A stretch of DNA of 64,000 bases. Origin: Phycisphaeraceae bacterium (lineage in GTDB: Bacteria; Planctomycetota; Phycisphaerae; Phycisphaerales; Phycisphaeraceae). The translations under genes and the position numbers were made by a program. Below the pieces are notes generated by a model, which worked only from the letters and a program-made list of their open reading frames with translations, was not told where the DNA came from and did no database searches. The stretch's first letter is position 1. Each line of letters opens with the position of its first letter. Below, in pieces: positions 16,698-25,800 of the stretch. The stretch spans positions 1-64,000 of the forward strand of contig JAFIFY010000093.1 in the NCBI GenBank assembly GCA_020831765.1. The letters are read 5' to 3'.

Positions 16698-17825
16698 TTG
16701 TCCGATTTTGCCGCCATCGAAATTCCGCAGCGCATCCTTCTGGGGCCTGGTCCCTCTGATGTGCCCCATCGGGTGCTCGAAGCCATGGCCCGTCCCACGA
16801 TTGGCCATCTTGACCCGGTCTTTCTCCAGCTCATGGACCAGACGCGCGCCATGCTCCAGCGTGTCTGGCGGACTTCCAATCCGATGACCCTGGCCGTTTC
16901 GGGCACGGGCTCAGCCGGGATGGAGACGTTGCTGGTCAATCTTGTCGAGCGGGGCGATACCGTGCTGGTCGGTGTCAACGGTGTCTTTGGGGGGCGCATC
17001 AAGGACACGGCCGAGCGGTGCGGCGGCAAGGTGGTGGCGCTGGAGCGTCCGTGGGGCGAGGTGTTCGAGCCCGGTGAAGTCATCGATGCCGTCAGGCGAC
17101 ATCGACCGGCGGTCACGGCTCTGGTCCATGCCGAAACCTCCACCGGAGCCCATCAGCCGGTCGAGGGCATCGCCGAGGTGGTTCATGATGCTGGCGGGCT
17201 GCTGCTTCTGGACTGTGTGACCAGCCTTGGCGGCGTGCCGGTTGAGATCGATGCCTGGGGCGTGGATGCGGCTTACAGCGGAACGCAGAAGTGCCTTTCG
17301 TGTCCTCCCGGCCTCAGTCCCGTGACCCTGTCGCCGCGCGCCGTGGAAAAGCTGGACCGGCGCTCGGGCAAGGTGCCAAGCTGGTATCTTGATCTGACCA
17401 TGGTCCGTAACTATTGGGGCGAGGACCGGACCTATCACCACACCGCGCCGATCAACATGCTTTTTGCGCTTCATGAAGCCTTGCGGATGGTGCTGGATGA
17501 GGGGCTGGATGCGCGGTTTGAGCGGCATCGTGTGATGCACGACCGTCTGCGCCAAGGCCTGGAAGAACTGGGCATGCGCTATCTGAGCCAGTCCGGCCAC
17601 ACGCTGCCGATGCTCAACTGCGTCGCCGTGCCCGAGGGTGTGGATGAAGCTCAGGTACGGCGAACGTTGCTTGGCGATTACGGGATCGAGGTCGGCCCGG
17701 GTCTGGGCGCGTTCAAGGGCAAGGCCATCCGGATCGGTCTCATGGGCAATTCGGCCACGAGACGCAATGTTGCGCTTGTACTCGCCGCGCTCAAGGCCGC
17801 ACTGCCGCTGGCGAGCGCGGCCTGA
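16698..17825 (+). CDS. Alanine-glyoxylate / serine-pyruvate-type aminotransferase (class V)
   Basis: This 375-residue PLP enzyme has the class V fold. The N-terminus has [17 protein letters not shown] and IGHLDPVF, typical of AGXT-like proteins. [22 protein letters not shown] forms the PLP phosphate site, [15 protein letters not shown] holds the PLP-ring Asp, and [17 protein letters not shown] holds the Schiff-base Lys. It likely transfers the amino group of alanine or serine to glyoxylate. The TTG start at 16698 is chosen because GAGGAGA lies about 10 nt upstream and the protein then begins at the usual place. The next genes on the strand encode a TRAP transporter. Confidence 0.9.
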   Translation: MSDFAAIEIPQRILLGPGPSDVPHRVLEAMARPTIGHLDPVFLQLMDQTRAMLQRVWRTSNPMTLAVSGTGSAGMETLLVNLVERGDTVLVGVNGVFGGRIKDTAERCGGKVVALERPWGEVFEPGEVIDAVRRHRPAVTALVHAETSTGAHQPVEGIAEVVHDAGGLLLLDCVTSLGGVPVEIDAWGVDAAYSGTQKCLSCPPGLSPVTLSPRAVEKLDRRSGKVPSWYLDLTMVRNYWGEDRTYHHTAPINMLFALHEALRMVLDEGLDARFERHRVMHDRLRQGLEELGMRYLSQSGHTLPMLNCVAVPEGVDEAQVRRTLLGDYGIEVGPGLGAFKGKAIRIGLMGNSATRRNVALVLAALKAALPLASAA

Positions 17826-17899
17826 TCAGGGGCCATCATGATGGTGCGCGGCCAATGGTCGCCCCGGATCGTGGGTCGCGTAGGGGTTCCAATCCGTGG

Positions 17900-17956
17900 C
17901 CCGGGACAAATCCGGGGCAACTTCCCGGGCTGGCTTCCGGGGCGACTTCCGGGGGT
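17900..17956. repeat. Degenerate CCCCGGAA minisatellite, copy A
   Basis: On the minus strand a 12-13 nt unit of the form CCCCGGAAGNNN is repeated about five times, just upstream of the dctP start. The same unit occurs at 19545-19622 and 43744-43830. Confidence 0.55.
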
Positions 17957-17971
17957 GAAAGAAGGTTTGGA

Positions 17972-18994
17972 ATGAATCGAGGCTGGTCTTTTTTTGTTGT
18001 CGGGCTGGTTGCTGGCGTGCTGCTTACCACGATCGGGTTTTCCATCATGTCGCGAGGCGGTACGGGGGCCGCCACCGGTTCGTCGGATCGAATCGTGCTT
18101 CGCATGGCGCATGGCCTGGATGAATCCCACCCAGTCCATCTGGCCATGGTTCACATGAAGCACAGCGTGGCCGAGAAATCCGGCGGGATGGTTCAGATCG
18201 AGATTTTCGCCAGTGGTCAGCTTGGTGGCGAGACCGAGTGCATCGAGCAGCTTCAGCGCGGCGTGCTGGCCCTGACGAAAGTGTCCACCGCGCCGCTGGA
18301 AAGCTTCGTCCCTGAGATGGCGGTGTTCGGCGTGCCCTACGCGTTCGAGGATTCGGGTCACTACTGGCGGGTGCTCGAGGGCGATCTTGGCCGCGAGCTT
18401 CTGGAAAAGCCGATCGCGCGTGGCCTGCGAGGATTGTGCTATTACGATGCGGGCAGTCGCAGTTTCTACACCCGTGATCGTGCCGTCCACTCGCCCGATG
18501 ATCTGAGGGGTCTGAACATACGCGTCCAGGAAAGCCGCACGGCGATGGACATGATCCAGGCGCTTGGGGCATCGCCGGTGACCGTGCCTTGGGGCGAGTT
18601 GTATACCGCGTTGCAGCAGGGCATGGTGGATGGCGCTGAGAACAATCCGCCCAGCGTGCTCTCCAGCGGCCATTACGAAGTCTCACGGTACTTCTCGCTC
18701 AACGAGCACACCATGGTGCCGGACATCGTGCTGATCAGCGAATCGGTCTGGCAGGGTCTGCCCCGGCATGTGCAACAGTGGATCCGGGAAGCCGCCGAAG
18801 AATCGAGCATCGAGCAGCGCCGCATCTGGCGCGAGATGACCGAGGAATCGCTAAGTCGGATCGAAGCGCGGGGCGTCACCATCATCCGGCCGGATAAGCA
18901 GCCGTTCATCGAGCGCGTGCAGCCGATGCACCAGCGATATGTCGACACGCCCGTGGGCGCGCTGCTTGATCGCATCAGGGAGATGGCGCCATGA
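17972..18994 (+). CDS. dctP: TRAP transporter substrate-binding protein DctP
   Basis: The 340-residue periplasmic receptor binds the substrate, usually an organic or sugar acid, for the DctQM permease. An N-terminal hydrophobic segment (FFVVGLVAGVLLTTIGFSIM) serves as export signal or anchor. Family features are LRMAHGLDESHPVHLAMVHM, the GGETECIEQLQRGVLALT helix, RGLNIRVQESRTAMDMIQALGASPVTVPWGELYTALQQGMVDGAENN with the carboxylate-binding Arg, and a helical C-terminus. The nearby polysaccharide-degrading genes make a uronate-type substrate plausible (inference). dctP overlaps dctQ by 4 nt. Confidence 0.92.
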   Translation: MNRGWSFFVVGLVAGVLLTTIGFSIMSRGGTGAATGSSDRIVLRMAHGLDESHPVHLAMVHMKHSVAEKSGGMVQIEIFASGQLGGETECIEQLQRGVLALTKVSTAPLESFVPEMAVFGVPYAFEDSGHYWRVLEGDLGRELLEKPIARGLRGLCYYDAGSRSFYTRDRAVHSPDDLRGLNIRVQESRTAMDMIQALGASPVTVPWGELYTALQQGMVDGAENNPPSVLSSGHYEVSRYFSLNEHTMVPDIVLISESVWQGLPRHVQQWIREAAEESSIEQRRIWREMTEESLSRIEARGVTIIRPDKQPFIERVQPMHQRYVDTPVGALLDRIREMAP

Positions 18995-19650
18995 TGGCTT
19001 CCCCGGATAAGACGCCGGATTCCGCGACCGAAGCGGGAGCGGTTCCGCCCGATGATGCCGGCCCATGGGCCAGGCTGCTTTCGTCGCTGGATCGTGTGCT
19101 TCAATGGGCTGTCATCGTCGTGATGGGAGCGTTGGCGCTGGATGTCCTCTGGGGGGTGGCTTCGAGATATGTCCTGGGTGATCAGGCCCGGTGGACAGAG
19201 GAACTGGCCCGGCTGCTGCTGGTGTGGGTGTCGATGCTGGGCGCGGCGTTGGTGTACCGGCGGCAGGGACATCTTGGCGTGGATTACTTCGTGGGCAAGC
19301 TGCATGAGGAAGCCCGGTGTCTGGCCGCGCGGTTCGTGGCCGCGCTCGTGCTGGTATTCGCCCTGGTGGTTTTCGTCCATGGTGGATGGCTGCTGGTGAT
19401 GCGCACCCTGGAAACGGGGCAGGTGTTGCCGGCACTGGGGCTTCGCAAGGGTTGGGCCTATTCAGCGGTGCCGATCAGTGGAATATGCATCGCCCTGTTC
19501 GCCCTCGATACGCTGATCCGCGGCCCACAAACCAATCCCCTGGACGTCCCGCCGGAAGGTCCCCCGGAAGTTTCCCTCGAATCGCCCCCGGAAGTTCCCC
19601 CGGAATCGCCCCCGGAATCGCCGCGCCCGACGGTGGAAAGGGGCGTGTGA
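18991..19650 (+). CDS. dctQ: TRAP transporter small permease DctQ with Pro/Glu repeat tail
   Basis: The 219-residue integral membrane protein has about four transmembrane helices. VASRYVLGDQARWTEELARLLLVWVSMLGAALVYRRQGHLGVDYFVGKL is the conserved DctQ core. After the last helix (AVPISGICIALFALDTLI) the protein carries an unusual tail of PPE[SV] repeats, encoded by the CCCCGGAA minisatellite. Family members normally stop near the last helix, so this tail looks like a repeat expansion. The start codon overlaps the dctP stop (ATGA) and dctM follows after 4 nt, so the three genes form one operon. Confidence 0.9.
   Translation: MMASPDKTPDSATEAGAVPPDDAGPWARLLSSLDRVLQWAVIVVMGALALDVLWGVASRYVLGDQARWTEELARLLLVWVSMLGAALVYRRQGHLGVDYFVGKLHEEARCLAARFVAALVLVFALVVFVHGGWLLVMRTLETGQVLPALGLRKGWAYSAVPISGICIALFALDTLIRGPQTNPLDVPPEGPPEVSLESPPEVPPESPPESPRPTVERGV
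19545..19622. repeat. CCCCGGAA minisatellite, copy B, inside dctQ
   Basis: About six 12-nt units of the form CCCCGGAANNNN run on the plus strand and encode the Pro-Pro-Glu-rich tail of DctQ. Confidence 0.6.
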
Positions 19651-19654
19651 TTCG

Positions 19655-20950
19655 ATGGATGTCGCCGCGCTGATTCTGATTGTCAGCTTTGTGCTGCTGC
19701 TCTTGATGAATGTGCCCGTGGCATTTGCCCTGGGCATCTCGACGTTTCTGGCGATCTTCTCACTGGGCCAGGTGCCGACGTCCTACGTGGTCGCCCATCG
19801 CATGGCCAACGGCATCGACAGCTTCACGCTGCTGGCGATTCCGTTCTTCATCCTGGCGGGAACCCTGATGGGCGATGGTGGGATGGCGCGGCGGCTGATG
19901 GATTTCGCCTCGGCGCTGATGGCTCGATTCACCGGCGGCCTGGCTTATGTCAACACGCTGACCTGCATGCTGTTCGGCTCGATCAGCGGTTCGGCGGCCG
20001 CGGCGGTATCCTCCATCGGCGGGTTCATGATTCCGGAGATGAATCGGCAGCGCTACGACAAACATTTCAATGTCTCGGTGACGGTTTCCGCGGCCACGAC
20101 GGGGCTGGTCATTCCACCGAGCAACATCATGATCATCTATGCCGTGGTCGCCCCCAATGTCTCGATCGCCGCGATGTTCATGGCCGGCATCATTCCGGGC
20201 ATCGTGCTGGGCCTGTTCATCATGGCCGCCGCGGCCATCATCAGCCTGGGCAAGGGCTATGGCACCGGCGAGCGCGGCTCGATCCGACAGATTCTCACGA
20301 CCGGTCTCGGGGCAATGCCAAGCCTGGGGTTGATTGTGATCGTGCTGGCCGGCATTCTCGGCGGCGTGTTCTCAGCGACCGAGGCATCGGCCATCGCCGT
20401 GCTTTATGCCTTCTTGCTCGGCGTGGTGTTCTATCGGGAAATTCCCCTCAGACGCCTGCCTGACATTCTCCTGCGCGCCGGCCGGACCACCGCGATGGTC
20501 ATGCTGCTGATCGCGGCCAGCAGTGCGATGAGTTGGTTCCTGGCGTATGAGCGGATTCCTCAGGCCGTCAGCGGGGCGCTTTTGGCGCTATCAGAGAATC
20601 CGATCATGATCCTGCTGCTGATCAACCTGCTGCTCCTGCTGGTGGGTACATTCATGGACATGACGCCGGCGGTGCTGATCTTCACGCCGATCTTCCTGCC
20701 CGTGGCGCTGGCCATGGGGATTGATCCGGTTCACTTTGGCATCATCATGATCGTGAATCTGTGCATCGGCCTATGTACGCCACCGGTGGGCACATGCCTC
20801 TTTGTCGGCTGCGCGATCGGCCGCGCCGGCATCGTGCCCGTCGCCCGTGCCATGCTGCCGTTCTTCCTGGCCATGGTCCTGGCCCTGCTGTTGATCACCT
20901 TCCTGCCGGCGCTCTCGCTCTGGCTGCCCAGGTTGATGGGGCAGATTTGA
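19655..20950 (+). CDS. dctM: TRAP transporter large permease DctM
   Basis: The 431-residue protein has about 12 hydrophobic segments and forms the sodium-coupled transport channel. Conserved features are NVPVAFALGIS, the LLAIPFFILAGTLM stretch, FGSISGSAAAAVSSIGGFMIPEM, VTVSAATTGLVIPPSNIMIIYAVV and NLCIGLCTPPVGTCLFVGC, all of the TRAP-T large subunit. It is the last gene of the dctP-dctQ-dctM operon, 4 nt after dctQ, and is convergent with the BNR-4 gene. Confidence 0.95.
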   Translation: MDVAALILIVSFVLLLLMNVPVAFALGISTFLAIFSLGQVPTSYVVAHRMANGIDSFTLLAIPFFILAGTLMGDGGMARRLMDFASALMARFTGGLAYVNTLTCMLFGSISGSAAAAVSSIGGFMIPEMNRQRYDKHFNVSVTVSAATTGLVIPPSNIMIIYAVVAPNVSIAAMFMAGIIPGIVLGLFIMAAAAIISLGKGYGTGERGSIRQILTTGLGAMPSLGLIVIVLAGILGGVFSATEASAIAVLYAFLLGVVFYREIPLRRLPDILLRAGRTTAMVMLLIAASSAMSWFLAYERIPQAVSGALLALSENPIMILLLINLLLLLVGTFMDMTPAVLIFTPIFLPVALAMGIDPVHFGIIMIVNLCIGLCTPPVGTCLFVGCAIGRAGIVPVARAMLPFFLAMVLALLLITFLPALSLWLPRLMGQI

Positions 20951-21021
20951 TTTCACCCACCATGCAAACCCATCGTCCGCCAGCGTTCGGGCATGGAGAC
21001 TCCCGCCGTGACTGAGACCGA

Positions 21022-22374
21022 TCACGGCTGGTCCAAGTACCGGGCCACAACTTTCAGGTCGAAATCATGCATGGTGCGATAGGCGCCGCGGAGCCACAAC
21101 AACATCGCGCGGCCATCGTTGAGCCGCACCAGGCGCGGCCGCAGGTTGTCCACCGTCGAAGCCTCGGTCACCGGCGACCATGTCCACGTCTTCCCGGAAT
21201 CCCGGGTCATACCTTCGAACAGTTCATGATGAGCAAGCGGTGTGTCATCGCGCGGGTCGATCGGTGTGGAGATGTAAACCGTCCGGCCGTCGCGCGGGTC
21301 GATCGCCCCCAGGCCGGTGTAGTCCTCTTCGCTGTCATAAAGACCCGGGCCCATGCGGCAGAGTTCGGTCGTTCGCCATCGGTCACCATCCAGCCGGGCG
21401 TAAAACAGCCGATGATCCGCATCGCCGGGCGCTGGCTTGTTGCGCTTCTGGATCGGTGACCGGCCGGTCCCGAAACGGGTGGTGAACAGTGCATGCAGGC
21501 AACCGGCCGAATCCCGGCTCAGCTCCGCGGTCCATGCGGTGTGATGGGCATTCTCGGCGACATCCCGAGGCCTGAACAGCGGGGTGAACCGCTCCGGCAG
21601 CGGCGCTCGATCGCTGAAAAGATCGGGGTCGATCACCCGGCCAGCGGCATCGAAAGACTTGCTGCCCCGGATGTAGCCGTGGTAGATGCCATTGTTGTAA
21701 TCGCGGGGATGGGCTTCGGTGATGATGAAGTCGATGCGGTCCACGCCGTTGTCGCAGAACTTCGGATACCCGTTGGAATAGGCTCGCCCGCCCGCTGGTG
21801 GCAGCGTGAGGATGCCTCGATAGGTCCAGGTCTCGCCCCAGTCGTCGCTGGTCGCCATTCGCCACGTCTGCCCTGAAGCGCGAGCAATGTTGTAGAGCCG
21901 GCCCTTGGCGCCGCCCTCGGCCGAAAGGTAATGGATATTGGAGTAAGTCACGGCGACCCAGTCATTGCCCACCGGATCATCGGTTGGCCAGTCAAAGGAC
22001 TGTTCGTCCAGCCAGTCGGTGGCATCGTGTGGATTCCGCGAGATGCGGTAGAAGGTCTTCGGTAATCGATCGTTCCGGCCATGGTTGTGTCCGGTATACA
22101 TCACCAGAAATCGTCCATCCGGCCGCTGCCAGATCGCCGCGACATTGTGGTCATCACTGTCGAGGTAGGTCGGAACCTGACCGACGGCGACGGTTTCCGT
22201 GCGGCCGGTGGCCGGATCATGGCAGGTGACATCGATATCCCCCGCCCGCCGCGCACCATTGGCCCCGCCCGTGCTGGGAATGCTCGAAAAGATGATCCGG
22301 CCGGTCTGGCGATCGACGATCACCCGCGGATCCTGATACCAGCACCAGCCGCCATTATCACTCAACTCGATCAT
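21022..22374 (-). CDS. BNR-4 repeat beta-propeller protein (putative glycan-active enzyme)
   Basis: The 450-residue protein starts at ATG 22374 with a GAGG element upstream. It shows sialidase-like Asp-box elements (SDDWGETWTYRG, RDSGKTWTW) and the BNR-4 features NGGWCWYQDPRVIVD, DDHNVAAIWQRPDGRFLVMYTGHNH, GYPKFCDNGVDRIDFIITEAHP and HHTAWTAELSRDSAGCLHALF. BNR-4 proteins include ulvan and rhamnogalacturonan lyases of seven-bladed propeller form, so a lyase or hydrolase role on acidic polysaccharides is possible but not shown. No signal peptide is visible. It faces the TRAP operon tail to tail. Confidence 0.65.
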   Translation of the reverse strand: MIELSDNGGWCWYQDPRVIVDRQTGRIIFSSIPSTGGANGARRAGDIDVTCHDPATGRTETVAVGQVPTYLDSDDHNVAAIWQRPDGRFLVMYTGHNHGRNDRLPKTFYRISRNPHDATDWLDEQSFDWPTDDPVGNDWVAVTYSNIHYLSAEGGAKGRLYNIARASGQTWRMATSDDWGETWTYRGILTLPPAGGRAYSNGYPKFCDNGVDRIDFIITEAHPRDYNNGIYHGYIRGSKSFDAAGRVIDPDLFSDRAPLPERFTPLFRPRDVAENAHHTAWTAELSRDSAGCLHALFTTRFGTGRSPIQKRNKPAPGDADHRLFYARLDGDRWRTTELCRMGPGLYDSEEDYTGLGAIDPRDGRTVYISTPIDPRDDTPLAHHELFEGMTRDSGKTWTWSPVTEASTVDNLRPRLVRLNDGRAMLLWLRGAYRTMHDFDLKVVARYLDQP

Positions 22375-22401
22375 GATTCGGTTACCTCGAAGCAATGGCA
22401 A

Positions 22402-22864
22402 GCGCCATCCTCGGTTTCAGTTTGTGCCCTGCACCCGCTGACAATCCGGGTCATCATCATCCGCCACGCGCGGATCGTGTCAACCGCCAAGCATCGATCG
22501 CGTGCGGTCATGGGCGGGCCCTGATCAACTGACGTCGAAGACATCGGATCTCGCGCTCAGCGCATGGGGAGCACCAGAAGATGGGGTCGCCGCTCGGCTG
22601 GGCAGCACCCAGGCTTGTTTGGACAGCCCAGCTTAACAGTCGGATGGATCAGAACGTTAGTTCCCGTGATGTTGCGAGATCATGTCGATGAGACGAGAAA
22701 GGGTTAATCGATCAATTCATCGAAAATTTGCTTGACAAAGCTGCTTGTTTCCTGTAGGCTTTTTTCAATCTTCAGGTCGTTCCGGGCCGGGGTTTCTCTC
22801 TCCTCCGGCACTGTTGTCGTTGGCCCCGTTCGGGGATGATCTGAAATAACCGGGTAACAATCAG
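22402..22864. other. Intergenic region between the BNR-4 and giant PEP-CTERM genes
   Basis: This 463-nt stretch has no convincing gene. It holds the sigma-70-like promoter of the PEP-CTERM gene at 22732-22760 and a leader of about 100 nt. The upstream half shows no recognisable element beyond the possible promoter of the leftward BNR-4 gene. Confidence 0.6.
22732..22760 (+). promoter_or_regulatory. Promoter of the giant PEP-CTERM repeat gene
   Basis: TTGACA (22732-22737), a 17-nt spacer and TAGGCT (22755-22760). Local base composition is AT-richer than the surroundings. The start would be near 22767, about 98 nt before the GTG. Confidence 0.6.
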
Positions 22865-25800
22865 GTGCCAAAAATCTCTCTCTCTCGATGTGGCCGCGCG
22901 GCCAACGCGGCTGGATGTCCCATTGCGCCTCAAACCGCCTTGAATCGCAAACAGCGGCGCTCCAAACGACGCGACAAGGCCATGCTCGCGCTGCTGGCCG
23001 GCTGCGCCACGCTTGCCCTGACCACGGCGCCCGCGCTGGCGGCGGTGACGGCGACGGGCGAAGTGTTTCCCACCGATCCGTTACTGTGGAGAGGCGGTAC
23101 ATTTGCCTACATCGGTCGACACGGGGTGGGGTCGTTGACCGTGGAAGGCGGAAGCGGGATCACCTCATCTCGAGGGTACCTTGGTGAATTCGCCGGATCA
23201 CAGGGTATGGTGACCGTGGACGGTCCTGGATCGACGTGGACCAACGGCGGTTTGCTCTACGTCGGTTACAGGGGTCACGGCACCCTTTCGGTCCTCTCCG
23301 GCGCCGAGGTCATCGGCGGCAGCATATCGGTGGGGCTCTACCAAGGCTCGACAGGCAGCGTGATCGTCGATGGCCCTGGATCGACGCTGACCAGCCGCGA
23401 AGGCAACGCTCTGAACGTCGGCTTTCAAGGTGACGGTACACTTTCACTTCTCAACGGTGCTGAGCTGATCACGAGCACCTCGTTCATCGCACGGAGGGTC
23501 AACTCAACGGGAATGGTGACGGTTGATGGACCCGGTTCCATGTGGACCAACGCCCGCGATCTGACCGTTGGTAGCGAGGCCGACGGCGCGTTGTGGATCA
23601 CCAACGGTGGCACAGTGAGTGTCGGGTGGGCGACGTACATTGCCCGTGAAGCCGGCTCCTCAGGAGTGATTGTGTTTGATGGTGGAACACTCAACACTTC
23701 CAGTCTCCTTGCGGCTTCTGCGGAGCTTACGGGTACGGGCACAATCAATACCAATGGGATTGTTCGTGATCTGGACTTGATCTTTGACTCAACCCAAGGG
23801 TTACAACGGAGTTTTACGATCAACGACAACGTGGCTGTAAACCTGAATGTCGATGGCTCCGGTGCGATCGGCGTTGGCTTTGCGGGATCGGCGGTGATGA
23901 CGATTGCCGATGGTCGAGTGGTAAGCTCCAGCGATGGCTATCTGGGCTATCGCGCAGGCTCCGTGGGCACGGCGACGGTCCAGGGACCCAACTCGGCGTG
24001 GTTGAAAAGCAATGAACTATACGTGGGCCGCGAAGGTGAGGGCGTATTATCGATTTCCAGTGGTGGGACGGTCGCCTCACATTGGGGTTATGTCGCTTCG
24101 GAGTCCGGTTCCACGGGTTTGGTGGAAGTGGAAGGAACCGGTTCGAGTTGGAGTGTTGATACCAATCTCTCCATCGGCCGGGCCGGATTTGGCACGCTAT
24201 CGATTGCCAACGGTGGTGAGGTCAGCAACGGGTTGGGGCGCATCGCGGAATCGGCCCAGTCCACGGGCAACGTCGTTGTTGATGGCGATGGCTCGGTGTG
24301 GACCAACCTCGGAACGCTACTTGTTGGAGAGCGGGGCGAGGGAACGCTCATCATCACCAATGGGGGACAGGTTGCCAGTTCCCGCGGAATCATCGGCGAT
24401 CTGGCCGGCTCGACGGGAAGCGTGACGGTCGAAGGCGTGGGTTCGACGTGGACGATGACCCAGACTTCAGGCGCGACTAGTGCGGGCGCCCTGACAGTCG
24501 GATCATCCGGCTCCGGTACTCTGTCGATCTTGGGGGGCGGGATCGTCACGAATGTGGATGGTTGGATCGGGAGTAATGACGCCAACGCCACAGGAAGCGT
24601 GGTAGTGCATGGACCCGATTCCACCTGGACCACACGCGACATGTTCGTCGGTGGTTCCGGTTCGGGTATGTTGTCAATCCACGATGGTGGTGCGGTCAAC
24701 AGCAGACATGTAACGATCGGCCGTGGCTCTGGTTCAACCGGTACGGTGACGGTGGATGGTGTGGGCTCCGTGTGGACCAGCACCGGTGATCTGACGCTTG
24801 GACGTTACGGAAGCGCCACGCTTTCGATCAGCAACGGCGGCTTGGTCAGTGTTGCGGGTGAAACCCATGTTGCGGAACGAGCCGGTTCGGCGGGACAGGT
24901 TGTTTTTGACAACGGAACGCTCACCACCAGGGTCCTCTGGGTAAACCCGACGGATTACAGCGGCACGGGTACGATCAACGCCAATGGCCTTGTCAGTGAT
25001 CTGAATCTGGTGTTCGATGTTGATCGAGGCGCTCAGCATGGTTTTACGCTCATCGATAACGTGACGCTGAATGTAGATTTTGATGGCTCGGGCAGGTTGG
25101 GCATCGGCTACAGGGGTTCGGGCGCCATGTCCATTGCTGATGGTGTCAGTATCGGCTCGACCGAGGGTTACGTCGGCTACGAAAGTGGTTCATCCGGTAT
25201 GGTCATCGTTGATGGCTCCGGGTCGACGTGGGCCAACAGCGGCCGCCTTGACGTCGGGCGTGAGGGCGACGGTACGATGTCCATAGTGGATGGGGGGGTT
25301 GTCAGCAGCGCTGAAGGCCGCATCGCCGCTCAGTCAAAAACTTCAACGAGCACGGTGTCGGTTACAGGTCCGGGGTCGATGTGGCTGCTTGAAGGCAGTC
25401 TGATCGTCGGAAGGTCGGGCGACGGTACACTGATGATCAGCAACGGTGGAACGGTCAGCAGCGGCGGCGGCGGCATCGGCGATTCTTTTGGATCCACGGG
25501 CAAGGTGACGGTGGACGGTCCAGACTCGACGTGGACCAACACCGGCAACCTCGATCTCGGTGGGGTCGCCCCCTTTTTTTCGTCGAGCCTTGGTGGTGAC
25601 GGAGAGCTGACGATCAGCAACGGCGGTACGGTCAGCAGCAGAGAAGGACGTATCGGCAATGCTCGGCAATCAACGGGGACGGTGACGGTGGACGGTGCCG
25701 GCTCAACATGGACGAACAGCCATGACCTTCGCATCGGCCTCGCCGGGATTGGTACCCTGTCAATCACCAATGGTGGGACAGTCGTCAACCCTGGAGGAAG